A DNA stretch of 64,000 nucleotides from Polaribacter cellanae (GTDB lineage Bacteria > Bacteroidota > Bacteroidia > Flavobacteriales > Flavobacteriaceae), in NCBI RefSeq assembly GCF_017569185.1, contig NZ_CP071869.1:2098001-2162000 (forward strand), in the 5' to 3' direction. The position numbers were made by a program, and so were the translations under genes. Positions 45,561-53,904 of the stretch are shown here, in pieces. How positions within the stretch are numbered: position 1 is the first letter of the stretch; every line of letters begins with the position of its first letter. The notes beneath the pieces were generated by a model that saw only the letters and a list, made by a program, of their open reading frames with translations, did not search any database and had not been told where the DNA came from.

Positions 45561-45950
45561 TTATTTTTTCCTTATTTTTTCTAATTCAACAAGCCTAGAT
45601 TTCATTTTAATCTGCTGCAACTTTTCTACTCTATCTTTTTCGATCATGGAATCAAGAAGAATAGTAACTACATTTCTATTGTATTCAGATAAGTCATTTA
45701 CCAAAACTAATTTTTCAGCTACTGATCTGTCTTTAATTTCTGAGGATTGAAACAATTCTACTACATCTACTGCCAAAGCTTTTGCGATTCGAACCATGGA
45801 AGCCAAACTTGGATTACTTCCTCCTCTCTCTAATCTAGAGTAAGTTGGCACTAGCATCCCGCAACCTTCAGCTACATCTTTTTGAGTTAGTCCCTTTTCC
45901 TTACGGATACGTTTAATATTGGCTAGTAAAAGTGCTTGTGTAGGCTCCAT
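45561..45950 (-). CDS. XRE-family HTH regulator of the diverged recombinase module
   Basis: The 129-residue protein has an HTH (NIKRIRKEKGLTQKDVAEGC, then PTYSRLERGGSNPSLASMVRIAKAL) and a C-terminal helical part like that of the regulator at 2359. It is divergent from the ATPase at 46103, as in the first module type. The intergenic region is AT-rich, without the clear 10-bp palindrome seen there. Confidence 0.88.
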   Translation of the reverse strand: MEPTQALLLANIKRIRKEKGLTQKDVAEGCGMLVPTYSRLERGGSNPSLASMVRIAKALAVDVVELFQSSEIKDRSVAEKLVLVNDLSEYNRNVVTILLDSMIEKDRVEKLQQIKMKSRLVELEKIRKK

Positions 45951-46102
45951 TTTAGGTTATTTTATCAATTATTTACCACAAACATAGGTAGAATTGGCTA
46001 TAAAAACAAAAAACACAAGTTTTATTTTTATTTATAAACAAATTAGTTTACTTTTGAAATATAATTTTGTGTAATATAATGTTTTAAAAGCTAACTAAAA
46101 AA

Positions 46103-47650
46103 ATGAATGACTTCGATACTTCCAATAGTAACCATTTCAAATATACAACAGATGTATTAGAGTTCCATATTTTAGGTGGACTAACAACCTTTGGTTTAGA
46201 TCGTATGCGTGTGACTTTAAAGGTAAATAGAATTGAGGATAAATTTCACGCCTACCGAAATAATATTGATTTATACAATGCCAATAGCGTTGAAAAGTTT
46301 GTTCGCAAACTTGCAGAGTTTTTAGAGATTGGAACGTCAAACATTAGAAGAGCCTTGCAAGAACTCATTTCTGAATTAGAAAACTACCGATTAGAATTAT
46401 TAGACCAAGTAGAAAACGAAGAAGCAGAAGAATACTTACTATCAAAAAAAGAACGACGTTCTGCTGCTGATTTTTTGAAATCTAAAAATCTATTAGAAAA
46501 GACAAATAAACTAATCGGACAATCTGGAGTTATTGGAGAGGACGGAAACCGTCTGTTAATGTATTTGATTTTTACTTCTCGTAAAATGGACAATCCATTA
46601 AACTGCGTAAGCTTCGGTTCAAGCGGATCTGGAAAAACGCATCTGCAATCTAAAGTTGCAGAATTAATTCCCGAAGAAGAGCGATTAAGTTTGACTTCAC
46701 TTTCTGCCAATTCATTTTACTATTTCAAAAGAACAGAACTAAAATACAAATTAATCTTAATAGAGGATTTAGACGGAGCAGATGATGTACTGTATCCATT
46801 AAGAGAATTGCAAACCAAAAAAAAGATTACCAAATCAGTTGTTCAGAAGGGAATTGGCGGACAAGGTAAAACTAAAAATTTAACCGTAGAAGGACCGATA
46901 TCAGTTGCTGGATGTACCACCCAAGAAAGTATTTATGAAGACAACTCCAATAGGAGTTTCTTAATACATATTGATGAGAGCGAAGTGCAAGACGAAAAGA
47001 TAATGACGTATCAGCGAAAACTATCAGCAGGGAAGATAGATATTGAAGAAGAGCTCAAAGCAGAAGAATTGTTACGAAATGCACAACGATTATTAAAGCC
47101 GATTAAAATAATCAATCCGTTTGCAGAATATCTTGTATTGCCTAAAGCAGTATTTAAACCAAGACGAACAAACGCTCATTACTTACAATTTATAGAAGTG
47201 ATTACCTTTTATCATCAACTACAAAGAGAGAAACAATATGACCTTCATACTGGAGAAGAATATATTGAAACGACGATTGAGGATATTAAATATGCGAATG
47301 AAATTCTAAAACCAATTTTGCTTTGTAAATCTGATAATCTAAACGGTGCAACAAGAAGTTATTTAGAAAAGTTAAAAATGTATTTGGAAAATAAAGGAGA
47401 TACCGTTTTTACCAATAGAGAAATCAGAACCGCATTTAGAATTGCAGAAAGCACCTTACGAAGATATCAGCTCTTGTTATTACAAGAGGGCTATATCAAA
47501 CGAAGAAAAGATGTGCAAGGAGATTCATTTGTATATGAAATTGTAGATGTGAATGAGTTTAAAGAATTAGAGAATAGCATCAATTCAGCACTCAATTTTT
47601 GCATTGAAAAGATAGGATCAAAAACCTCAATAAGCAAAAAATCAAACTGA
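46103..47650 (+). CDS. P-loop ATPase of the diverged dual-recombinase module
   Basis: The 515-residue protein is homologous over its whole length to the ATPase at 2866. It has a GSSGSGKT Walker A near 173, KLILIEDLDGADDVLYPLRE, VEGPISVAGCTTQ, NRSFLIHIDES and the C-terminal winged-helix-like NREIRTAFRIAESTLRRY. An acidic insertion near 96-105 accounts for the extra length. It shows that ATPase, two recombinases and XRE travel together as a set. Confidence 0.82.
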   Translation: MNDFDTSNSNHFKYTTDVLEFHILGGLTTFGLDRMRVTLKVNRIEDKFHAYRNNIDLYNANSVEKFVRKLAEFLEIGTSNIRRALQELISELENYRLELLDQVENEEAEEYLLSKKERRSAADFLKSKNLLEKTNKLIGQSGVIGEDGNRLLMYLIFTSRKMDNPLNCVSFGSSGSGKTHLQSKVAELIPEEERLSLTSLSANSFYYFKRTELKYKLILIEDLDGADDVLYPLRELQTKKKITKSVVQKGIGGQGKTKNLTVEGPISVAGCTTQESIYEDNSNRSFLIHIDESEVQDEKIMTYQRKLSAGKIDIEEELKAEELLRNAQRLLKPIKIINPFAEYLVLPKAVFKPRRTNAHYLQFIEVITFYHQLQREKQYDLHTGEEYIETTIEDIKYANEILKPILLCKSDNLNGATRSYLEKLKMYLENKGDTVFTNREIRTAFRIAESTLRRYQLLLLQEGYIKRRKDVQGDSFVYEIVDVNEFKELENSINSALNFCIEKIGSKTSISKKSN

Positions 47651-47660
47651 TTTTGTTTAA

Positions 47661-47800
47661 GTGTCGAGCTTCTCGACCGATTCGCTACCGCCAGTGGTTC
47701 GCCACTCTAAAAGTGGCGAGGGTAAGGGTTTTAAAATGAGAAAGTTAGATAAGGTTCGCCACAAAAACTAAAACATAAGCAAGGTCGAGAGGCTCGACAC
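47661..47800. repeat. 18-bp inverted repeat enclosing a CGCCACT hairpin
   Basis: The arm at 47661-47678 (GTGTCGAGCTTCTCGACC) matches the complement of 47783-47800 at 17 of 18 positions. Inside it, TCGCCACT and AGTGGCGA pair around CTAAA near 47699-47719, and TTCGCCAC recurs near 47755. The region separates the ATPase from recombinase 1, just as the CGCCA hairpin does at 4394-4416. Confidence 0.65.
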
Positions 47801-47851
47801 CCAATAAATAGAAAACCAATAAAAAGATACTGAAATAAGTTCAGCATAAAA

Positions 47852-48796
47852 ATGAAGAAACTACCACTAAAAAGCACCTCGTTTATCACGCTTATATATA
47901 GCTATACCGAATGGTTAGATGTATTGGGGTATGCTTCTTCTACCGTTTACAATCTACCAAACCACCTAAAGGAATTTTTCTACTACCTTGAACAAAAAGG
48001 ACACAAAGATATTTCGTTAATTACTACACAAATAGTAAAAGAGTATTACAATCATTTATCCAATAGAAAAAACCAACGACGTGGTGGTGGGATTTCTAAA
48101 GCCTTTTTAAACAAACACCAACAAGCGTTAAAGTTATTTCTCAAATATCTAAAAGAACATAAATCAAATATCAAATTTGGTGTCCATTTAAAAGGAGAGA
48201 AAACCAATTACCAAGAAAGTAAAACAATACTTACTCAAGAAGAAGTAAAAGAATTATTTGAAGCTTGTAATTTCTCCCACATGGCAGAACATTTTCAACT
48301 GCGTGATAAGGCGATATTGGTTTTATTGTACAGTTGTGGTCTTCGTAGAAACGAAGCTGTGCATATCAATACGGAAGATATCCTGTTTGAAAAGCAACGA
48401 ATTTATGTCCGAAAAGGGAAGAACTATAAAGAACGTTTTGTTCCAATTAATAAATACAATTTAAACGTTTTAGAAGAATATATTTTTGAAGCAAGATCAG
48501 AGTTTTTAAAAAATTATCAAACAGATGCGCTCCTACTCTCAAATCAAGGAAGGCGCATTAGTGATTTAAGTATTGCAAATCGATTAAAAGAAATAATTAA
48601 TGCTACTGAAAATGAAACCATCCAAGAAAAGCCTATTACGCTTCACACACTTCGTCATAGTATCGCAACCCACCTAATGCAGAACAAAGTTCCAATCAAA
48701 TCAATCAGCACTTTTTTAGGTCATGCTTCTTTGGAAAGCACACAAATTTATGTTCATTTAGTCAAAAAAGAAGCTCAACTAAAAGATGATGTATAG
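47852..48796 (+). CDS. Tyrosine recombinase 1 of the diverged module (complete active site)
   Basis: The 314-residue homologue of the recombinase at 4482 has CGLRRNEAVHI, KGKNYKERFVPI, HTLRHSIATH, FLGHASLESTQIYVHL, all catalytic positions kept. It overlaps the next gene by 11 bp. The N-terminal domain differs more than the catalytic one, so its site preference may differ. Confidence 0.92.
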   Translation: MKKLPLKSTSFITLIYSYTEWLDVLGYASSTVYNLPNHLKEFFYYLEQKGHKDISLITTQIVKEYYNHLSNRKNQRRGGGISKAFLNKHQQALKLFLKYLKEHKSNIKFGVHLKGEKTNYQESKTILTQEEVKELFEACNFSHMAEHFQLRDKAILVLLYSCGLRRNEAVHINTEDILFEKQRIYVRKGKNYKERFVPINKYNLNVLEEYIFEARSEFLKNYQTDALLLSNQGRRISDLSIANRLKEIINATENETIQEKPITLHTLRHSIATHLMQNKVPIKSISTFLGHASLESTQIYVHLVKKEAQLKDDV

Positions 48797-49682
48797 AGAA
48801 TATTTACAAAAAGAAGGATACGCCAAAACGACCATTACTTCCTATTTGCGTTACCAATCATTTTTTTCCAATTGGTGCGAATACAAAGATTATGAAGAAG
48901 CTACTATTGATTACAAATCTTGCCTTTCATATATCAAATTCATCCAACAATCAAAAAAAGGGAAAACCATTACTAAAAGTACGGTTCAACATCAAGTAGG
49001 TGCGTTAAAAATCTACTTCAATTATTTGGTAGATTCAGAGCAACGATTTGATAACCCAATAGAGAATATTAATATCCGAGGAGTTAAACGAACATTGAAT
49101 CATAATTTGTTAGAACCAGAAGAACTCGAAGATTTGTATTACAGTTACCAAACAGAAAGAATAGAGTTTCCAAACTCTAAATCTGTAGCCATTCGTAACA
49201 AAGTCATTACTGGTTTAATGGTTTACCAAGGATTAAATGCAACAGCTTTAAAAGCACTCAATGTAGAACATATCGAATTAGAAAAAGGAACTATCTATAT
49301 TCCAAGTACACGCATAACAAACAGTAGAACATTAGAGCTCAAATCCCCTCAAATCCTTCCTTTTGTCCAGTATTTAGAAAAACATAGAGAAATACTACAA
49401 GAGGAACTCAAAAACTACACAGAAAGCCTGTTTCCGCTAAATTCAGAGCGTTTTGACATCATTACGCTTCACTTGTTCAAAAGACTGAAACGAATCAATC
49501 ATAAAGTGACCAATGTAAAGCAAGTCAGAGCTTCGGTAATAACGAATTGGCTCAAAACGTATAATATTCGAGAAGTGAAGTATATGGCAGGACATCGCTA
49601 TATTTCTTCCACGGAACGATACCAACAGGATGATCTTGAGAATCTACACGAAATGATTGAGAGTTTGCATCCGATTTGTTAA
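48786..49682 (+). CDS. Tyrosine recombinase 2 of the diverged module (degenerate active site)
   Basis: The 298-residue homologue of the recombinase at 5399 again lacks the first catalytic Arg (VYQGLNATALKALN). Its HxxR box reads KQVR, while GHRYISSTERY at the end is intact. Shared loss in two diverged modules argues for a conserved accessory role. A terminator follows at 49691-49714. Confidence 0.87.
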   Translation: MMYREYLQKEGYAKTTITSYLRYQSFFSNWCEYKDYEEATIDYKSCLSYIKFIQQSKKGKTITKSTVQHQVGALKIYFNYLVDSEQRFDNPIENINIRGVKRTLNHNLLEPEELEDLYYSYQTERIEFPNSKSVAIRNKVITGLMVYQGLNATALKALNVEHIELEKGTIYIPSTRITNSRTLELKSPQILPFVQYLEKHREILQEELKNYTESLFPLNSERFDIITLHLFKRLKRINHKVTNVKQVRASVITNWLKTYNIREVKYMAGHRYISSTERYQQDDLENLHEMIESLHPIC

Positions 49683-49690
49683 TTATATTA

Positions 49691-49714
49691 AAGTTTACGG
49701 AAATCCGTAAACTT
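49691..49714 (+). terminator. Terminator between recombination module and defence operon
   Basis: AAGTTTACGGA and TCCGTAAACTT form an 11-bp perfect stem with a 2-nt loop, followed by TTCTTCC. Confidence 0.75.
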
Positions 49715-49783
49715 TTCTTCCTGCTTTTCACTTTCTTACATAAATAATTCAATGCCAAAATGACATTAGATAATTTATGGTCA

Positions 49784-49791
49784 TATTTTTG
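49784..49791 (+). promoter_or_regulatory. Candidate -7 box of the CBASS-like operon
   Basis: TATTTTTG fits TAnnTTTG, 48 bp before the CD-NTase start. No clear TTTG is visible at the -33 position. Confidence 0.35.
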
Positions 49792-49839
49792 TTATAAGCT
49801 ATTAGTCAATTAATTAGAAAGGTAATATAATTTAATTTA

Positions 49840-50739
49840 ATGAGTAGATTTACAGAAGAAACTTTAAACAGTTGGAGAAAACCGCCAAGTGATGCGGAGG
49901 AAACAAAACTAACTAATGCCGAGCGCATGGTACGTGAAGCTATTAGTGAAGATGATATTTTAAGCTCAAAATCCACAAGAATATTTGGGCAAGGTTCATA
50001 CGCAAATGATACAAATGTGAAACTGAACAGCGATATTGATATTAATGTTCAATACACTGGAGGGTTTTATTATCAGTTATTAAATGATACAACACAAGAG
50101 GATGCAGGTATCGGAAAACTATCTAGCTCAACTTATTCCTATAGCGAATTCAAGGATGATGTTGAGAAAGCAATGGTAAAAAAGTTTGGACGTAATTCTG
50201 TCAAAAGAAAAAATAAATGCATCACTATTTTGGCAAATAACTACAGGGTTGAAACAGATGTTGTACCAACATGGGAGTTAAGAAGATATGATAAGAATAA
50301 TACTCCTATATTAGGAGCAAGATTTTTCCCCGATGATGGTGGTGTAGTAACCAATTATCCTGAACAGCATATTCAGAATGGAAAGGATAAAAATGCTCGA
50401 ACTCAAAAAAGATTTAAACGCCTTACTCGAATCCATAGAAAGTTAAGATATAAAATGATTGAAGATGGCGAAAAAATAAATGATGGAATTACGTCTTTTT
50501 TGTTAGAATGCTTGGTGTGGAACATTCCAGATTATATATTTAATAACAATGATACATGGACAGATCGGTTAAAAGAATCCATAAGATTTGTTTATCTAAA
50601 GACCAAAGAAGATAAAGAATGTAAAGAATGGGGAGAAGTATCTGATTTACTTTATCTTTTTACTGGAAGTAGGAAATGGTCTAGAGAAGATGTAAATAGA
50701 TACATGATGCAAGTGTGGAATTATTTAGAATTTAAATAA
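49840..50739 (+). CDS. cdnE-like: CD-NTase (CBASS cyclic oligonucleotide synthase)
   Basis: This 299-residue nucleotidyltransferase has the signature GSYAND at 52-57 followed by acidic residues Asp65 and Asp67 (LNSDIDINV) and the third Asp140 (YRVETDVVP). Together they form the catalytic triad of the cGAS/DncV-like superfamily. The length and single-domain form fit CdnE-type enzymes, but the clade cannot be set by eye. It should make a cyclic di- or trinucleotide on infection, read by the effector encoded 6 bp downstream. Confidence 0.88.
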   Translation: MSRFTEETLNSWRKPPSDAEETKLTNAERMVREAISEDDILSSKSTRIFGQGSYANDTNVKLNSDIDINVQYTGGFYYQLLNDTTQEDAGIGKLSSSTYSYSEFKDDVEKAMVKKFGRNSVKRKNKCITILANNYRVETDVVPTWELRRYDKNNTPILGARFFPDDGGVVTNYPEQHIQNGKDKNARTQKRFKRLTRIHRKLRYKMIEDGEKINDGITSFLLECLVWNIPDYIFNNNDTWTDRLKESIRFVYLKTKEDKECKEWGEVSDLLYLFTGSRKWSREDVNRYMMQVWNYLEFK

Positions 50740-50745
50740 AATATT

Positions 50746-51309
50746 ATGATTAAATACAACATTAGAGTTTTCGCTTATGCGATATTAGGTCTTGGAATAA
50801 TTACCTTTTTGGTAATATTCCTTTTCATATCAAAAGACTTACTTTCATCTTTTTCTTCAGCGGTAGCATTTAACATTATTATATGGACGCTATTCATTAA
50901 TTGGGCTTGGAAATTTAAAATATTTTATCCGTGGTTGGTACCTTTTCCTAATCTATCAGGAAAATGGGAAGGTGAATTAATTTCTAATTGGGATAACAAA
51001 TCATTAGACCCAATTCCTACAAAAGTAATTATTAATCAAACATTTTTTAATGTTCAAGTGCAAATTCAAACAGGAGAAAGTAAAAGCTTTAGTACAGGAG
51101 CTTCATTTGATATAGATACAGATAGAGGCTTGCAACAATTATTTTATTCATATTTGAATACACCCAAACCAAGTGTAAGAGAGCGTAGTGAAATTCACTA
51201 CGGTACTACACGACTTGAATTCAAAGGATTTAAGGTTGATGAATTAGAAGGTGAGTATTGGACGTCTCGAGAAACTACAGGGGAGCTACATTTAAAAAGG
51301 AAAAGATAA
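50746..51309 (+). CDS. cap15-like: Cap15-like membrane effector (two TM helices plus beta-barrel)
   Basis: The 187-residue protein has TM helices at about 9-31 and 38-58, then the opening FPNLSGKWEGELISNW and alternating strands (KVIINQTFFNVQVQIQT, SEIHYGTTRLEFKGF, GEYWTSRETTGELHL). This matches Cap15, a CBASS effector whose barrel binds the cyclic nucleotide and whose membrane helices disrupt the inner membrane. It lies between the CD-NTase and the DAC-domain gene. Confidence 0.82.
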   Translation: MIKYNIRVFAYAILGLGIITFLVIFLFISKDLLSSFSSAVAFNIIIWTLFINWAWKFKIFYPWLVPFPNLSGKWEGELISNWDNKSLDPIPTKVIINQTFFNVQVQIQTGESKSFSTGASFDIDTDRGLQQLFYSYLNTPKPSVRERSEIHYGTTRLEFKGFKVDELEGEYWTSRETTGELHLKRKR

Positions 51310-51321
51310 AATATTATTAAT

Positions 51322-53088
51322 ATGACAAATGGAGACGTAATTGAATTATTTATGTGGGGATATCAAAAACATGCTCAAATATCACTTCAGGTATCAGCAG
51401 AAAGTATTTTTAAAAAATTAGATATAGAGCTTGACCCCAAAATCTTTTTTGTTGGAGTATTGGTTGAAGATAGAGAAAATAGACATCCCATCTGTATCGA
51501 GCCTGATGATACTGATTTCTATGTAAGTCAGTTTACTGATGTAAAAAGGCTTGCTAATGAACTTGAAAAAATAGATAGTGATTCGAGAATAATTCATTCC
51601 CATCCGATAGCTCAAGAGAATCAAGATAATAAGATAAAAGCGAAAGCATACAGGGATAGTATTTTAAAAACTATAGAAAGAGAAAGTTCTTATGGAGAGA
51701 ACGACCATTTCGTTTCTTATCCGACTAATGTAGAAGGATATCTTGTTTTTACTGTTCTATCGCTTAATAAAAGAAAGTTAGAAAAGTACTATTCGCTGAC
51801 AAAAGATAAGTGGAATGATAGATTTCATATTTCACGTTCATTCATTGAAAGCTGTATCGATACATTTTTAGATGAATGTACTCATGAATTAAAAGACCCA
51901 AATCGTGGAATTAGTTTTATGTCTCGAAAAGCAGAGGAGCTATTGAGAGATTCGGCTCGTAATTTTATGTATTCTGCATCAAATGTTGGCGGAAACTTTG
52001 AGGGTTTACACGGACTATATGATACCTGTAATGAGATAGCTTCTATGAAATATGAAGGAGCTGAGGGATTAGGTGGATTAGTAGTTGCTCCATCTGGACA
52101 TAAAAATATCCGAATGACTTTGGAGCTTAAAAAACCTATTAAGATGCGAAACCACAGAAAGGTTCGTAAATTTTTAGAATTAGTAGATTCGGAATCCTAT
52201 ATAATTTCAGATTCTGCTTTAATATATGGTTTAGGTAAATTCACAGGGAAGTATAACCCTAAAGATGAAAATATATTTGTTATTAGTTTTAAGAATCATT
52301 TGAAGTGGGAATTATTGCATGATGAAAACTCATTAATGTTAGTAGAGTATGGTATTCCTTCTTTACCTAAAGAAAAAATAAATCGAGATAAGTTTTATGA
52401 TGATTTTCCAAGACTATTTAAAGGCATTGAGAAAAAACAAATAGATGCTTTATGGGAAGTGACTATGGAGGCGACTAAGCAAAAGCACGGAGCGATGCTT
52501 ATTATTTCTGCTCAAGCCGAAACAGAAGCAAAGCGTCTAGAAAGTCAGTGTTTCCCATTAGAACCTCTAAAGTTAAATTCAAAACTAATAGCACAAACAA
52601 CTTCCATTGATGGAGGTGTTCTTATGGATGAAAATGCTATTTGCCATGCTATTGGAGTCATCTTAGATGGGATAGCGACTGAAAAAGGAGATTCCTCGAG
52701 AGGTTCAAGATATAATTCTGCTGTTCGATATAATGAACATTTTGGAGCGGAAGCACCAGTTGTTATTGTTGTTATCTCTGAAGACGGAATGATAAACCTT
52801 ATACCAGAACTAAAACCCCAAATTAAGCATAGTGTTATTATAGAAGCTATTGATAACTTTGAAGATGTTCTTAAATCAGAGACTCTAAATAAAAAAAAAT
52901 TCAATACGGGAATGAGTTTTTTTAAGAGTATTAATTTTTATCTCACAGAAGAAGATTGTAAAAACATAAATTCTTTACGACACCAAATTGAGGAAAAATT
53001 TGCTAAAGATTTGGTAATGTTACGAATTGTTTATCAGGACATAACACCATATGCTGAAATGAACGATTCATATTATAAAGAGGAATGA
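51322..53088 (+). CDS. DAC (DisA_N-type) domain protein with N-terminal sensor regions
   Basis: The 588-residue protein starts 12 bp after the effector gene. Residues 1-190 are of unknown fold and contain IIHSHP (90-95). Residues 200-350 (RKAEELLRDSARNF, SMKYEGAEGLGGLVVAPSGH, MRNHRKVRKFLELV) resemble the sensor domain found before DAC domains (DACNV type). Residues 375-505 match the diadenylate cyclase core: HGAMLIIS (389-396), SIDGGVLMDENAI (428-440, canonical DGA), SRGSRYNSA (459-467, place of the RHR motif) and VVIVVISEDG (480-489). It should make or bind c-di-AMP-like nucleotides. The catalytic motifs are variant, so activity is uncertain. I know no standard CBASS role for it. Confidence 0.75.
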   Translation: MTNGDVIELFMWGYQKHAQISLQVSAESIFKKLDIELDPKIFFVGVLVEDRENRHPICIEPDDTDFYVSQFTDVKRLANELEKIDSDSRIIHSHPIAQENQDNKIKAKAYRDSILKTIERESSYGENDHFVSYPTNVEGYLVFTVLSLNKRKLEKYYSLTKDKWNDRFHISRSFIESCIDTFLDECTHELKDPNRGISFMSRKAEELLRDSARNFMYSASNVGGNFEGLHGLYDTCNEIASMKYEGAEGLGGLVVAPSGHKNIRMTLELKKPIKMRNHRKVRKFLELVDSESYIISDSALIYGLGKFTGKYNPKDENIFVISFKNHLKWELLHDENSLMLVEYGIPSLPKEKINRDKFYDDFPRLFKGIEKKQIDALWEVTMEATKQKHGAMLIISAQAETEAKRLESQCFPLEPLKLNSKLIAQTTSIDGGVLMDENAICHAIGVILDGIATEKGDSSRGSRYNSAVRYNEHFGAEAPVVIVVISEDGMINLIPELKPQIKHSVIIEAIDNFEDVLKSETLNKKKFNTGMSFFKSINFYLTEEDCKNINSLRHQIEEKFAKDLVMLRIVYQDITPYAEMNDSYYKEE

Positions 53089-53115
53089 AATTAAAGTTTG
53101 AAAACTGTCTTTTCA

Positions 53116-53418
53116 TTAATGGTCTAAAATATTGTTTGGATTTTTTTGCGTTGGATACACTCTAGTTACTCTAACAGTAGTTTTATCTACTTGGTAGTAA
53201 ACTCGATATTTTTTTTTAACAATTACTCTTCGACATGAAGGGTCAAATTCATCTATCTGCCACTGTTCAGAGAAAACTATTTCTTCTACGGCATCAATAA
53301 TATCATTTATATGAATATAGGCTTTGTTAGGAGAGAATTCTAAGTAGTATTCTAAAATATCATCTAAATCTATTTCTGATTGTGTAGACCAAATAATTTG
53401 CTCGTAATTTTTAGACAT
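53116..53418 (-). CDS. RelE/ParE-family toxin
   Basis: The 100-residue protein (start MSKNYEQIIWS at 53418) contains EIDLDDILEYYLEFSPNKAY and the typical ending CRRVIVKKKYRVYYQVDKTTVRVTRVYPTQKNP. A longer frame upstream overlaps the antitoxin and was not chosen. The start lies 4 bp after the antitoxin stop, as in a normal antitoxin-toxin operon. The target could be gyrase or mRNA; the sequence does not say. Confidence 0.85.
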   Translation of the reverse strand: MSKNYEQIIWSTQSEIDLDDILEYYLEFSPNKAYIHINDIIDAVEEIVFSEQWQIDEFDPSCRRVIVKKKYRVYYQVDKTTVRVTRVYPTQKNPNNILDH

Positions 53419-53422
53419 ATTA

Positions 53423-53683
53423 CTACTGACTAACGTATTTTTGACGTATTTGAGAGTGGGTTTTGAACTCTCCTCTTTCAATAGAATTTATAGCTTCTCT
53501 ATTGTTTTTTACAATATCGGTTTTAGTAAGAGGTGTTCCTTTAAAGGTGTAGGCTACAATATCAGCTTTAACAGATATATCTTCGTTGTAAGTTTGATGC
53601 AATGCTTTTACCATTCGTAAAAATCGCTCATCTGATGAGTTAATGATATCAACTAATTTATTTTTTAATTCTACCGTTTCCAT
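53423..53683 (-). CDS. Antitoxin partner of the RelE/ParE toxin
   Basis: The 86-residue protein has a helical N-terminal part (LVDIINSSDERFLRMVKAL) and an end (FKGTPLTKTDIVKNNREAINSIERGEFKTHSQI) like Bacteroidota antitoxins in which a 'G.PLT...' segment contacts the toxin. It is the first gene of the pair, transcribed towards the defence operon. Confidence 0.8.
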   Translation of the reverse strand: METVELKNKLVDIINSSDERFLRMVKALHQTYNEDISVKADIVAYTFKGTPLTKTDIVKNNREAINSIERGEFKTHSQIRQKYVSQ

Positions 53684-53904
53684 AATAATTAATGATTACT
53701 GTAACAAATATACATAAATTATAACACAATTTATTTGAATTTATTTCAACATAAATCATTCCAAATAAAAATTATCAATAAATATTAGGTCAATAAAAGA
53801 CAAAGAATTATTTTAGTATTGGAATAGAAGTTCATTGAAATAACCTCGTATAAAAAAGTGAGGCATTGGTATAAAAAGGTCAAAAGCCTCTAAAAAAGAC
53901 GGGG
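53684..53904. other. Intergenic region before the Hint-type Rhs fragment
   Basis: This AT-rich stretch of about 220 bp has no gene. Rhs homology begins abruptly near 53905, so a recombination or insertion boundary lies here. Confidence 0.5.

Noticed and set aside
49840..53088. A larger type II or III CBASS with Cap2/Cap3 or HORMA/TRIP13
   Set aside because: No E1/E2, JAB, HORMA or AAA gene adjoins the operon. The nearest genes are a recombinase and a toxin-antitoxin pair.
53419..53481. A longer start for the RelE/ParE toxin
   Set aside because: It would run through the end of the antitoxin gene. The ATG at 53418 gives the family's normal length and spacing.
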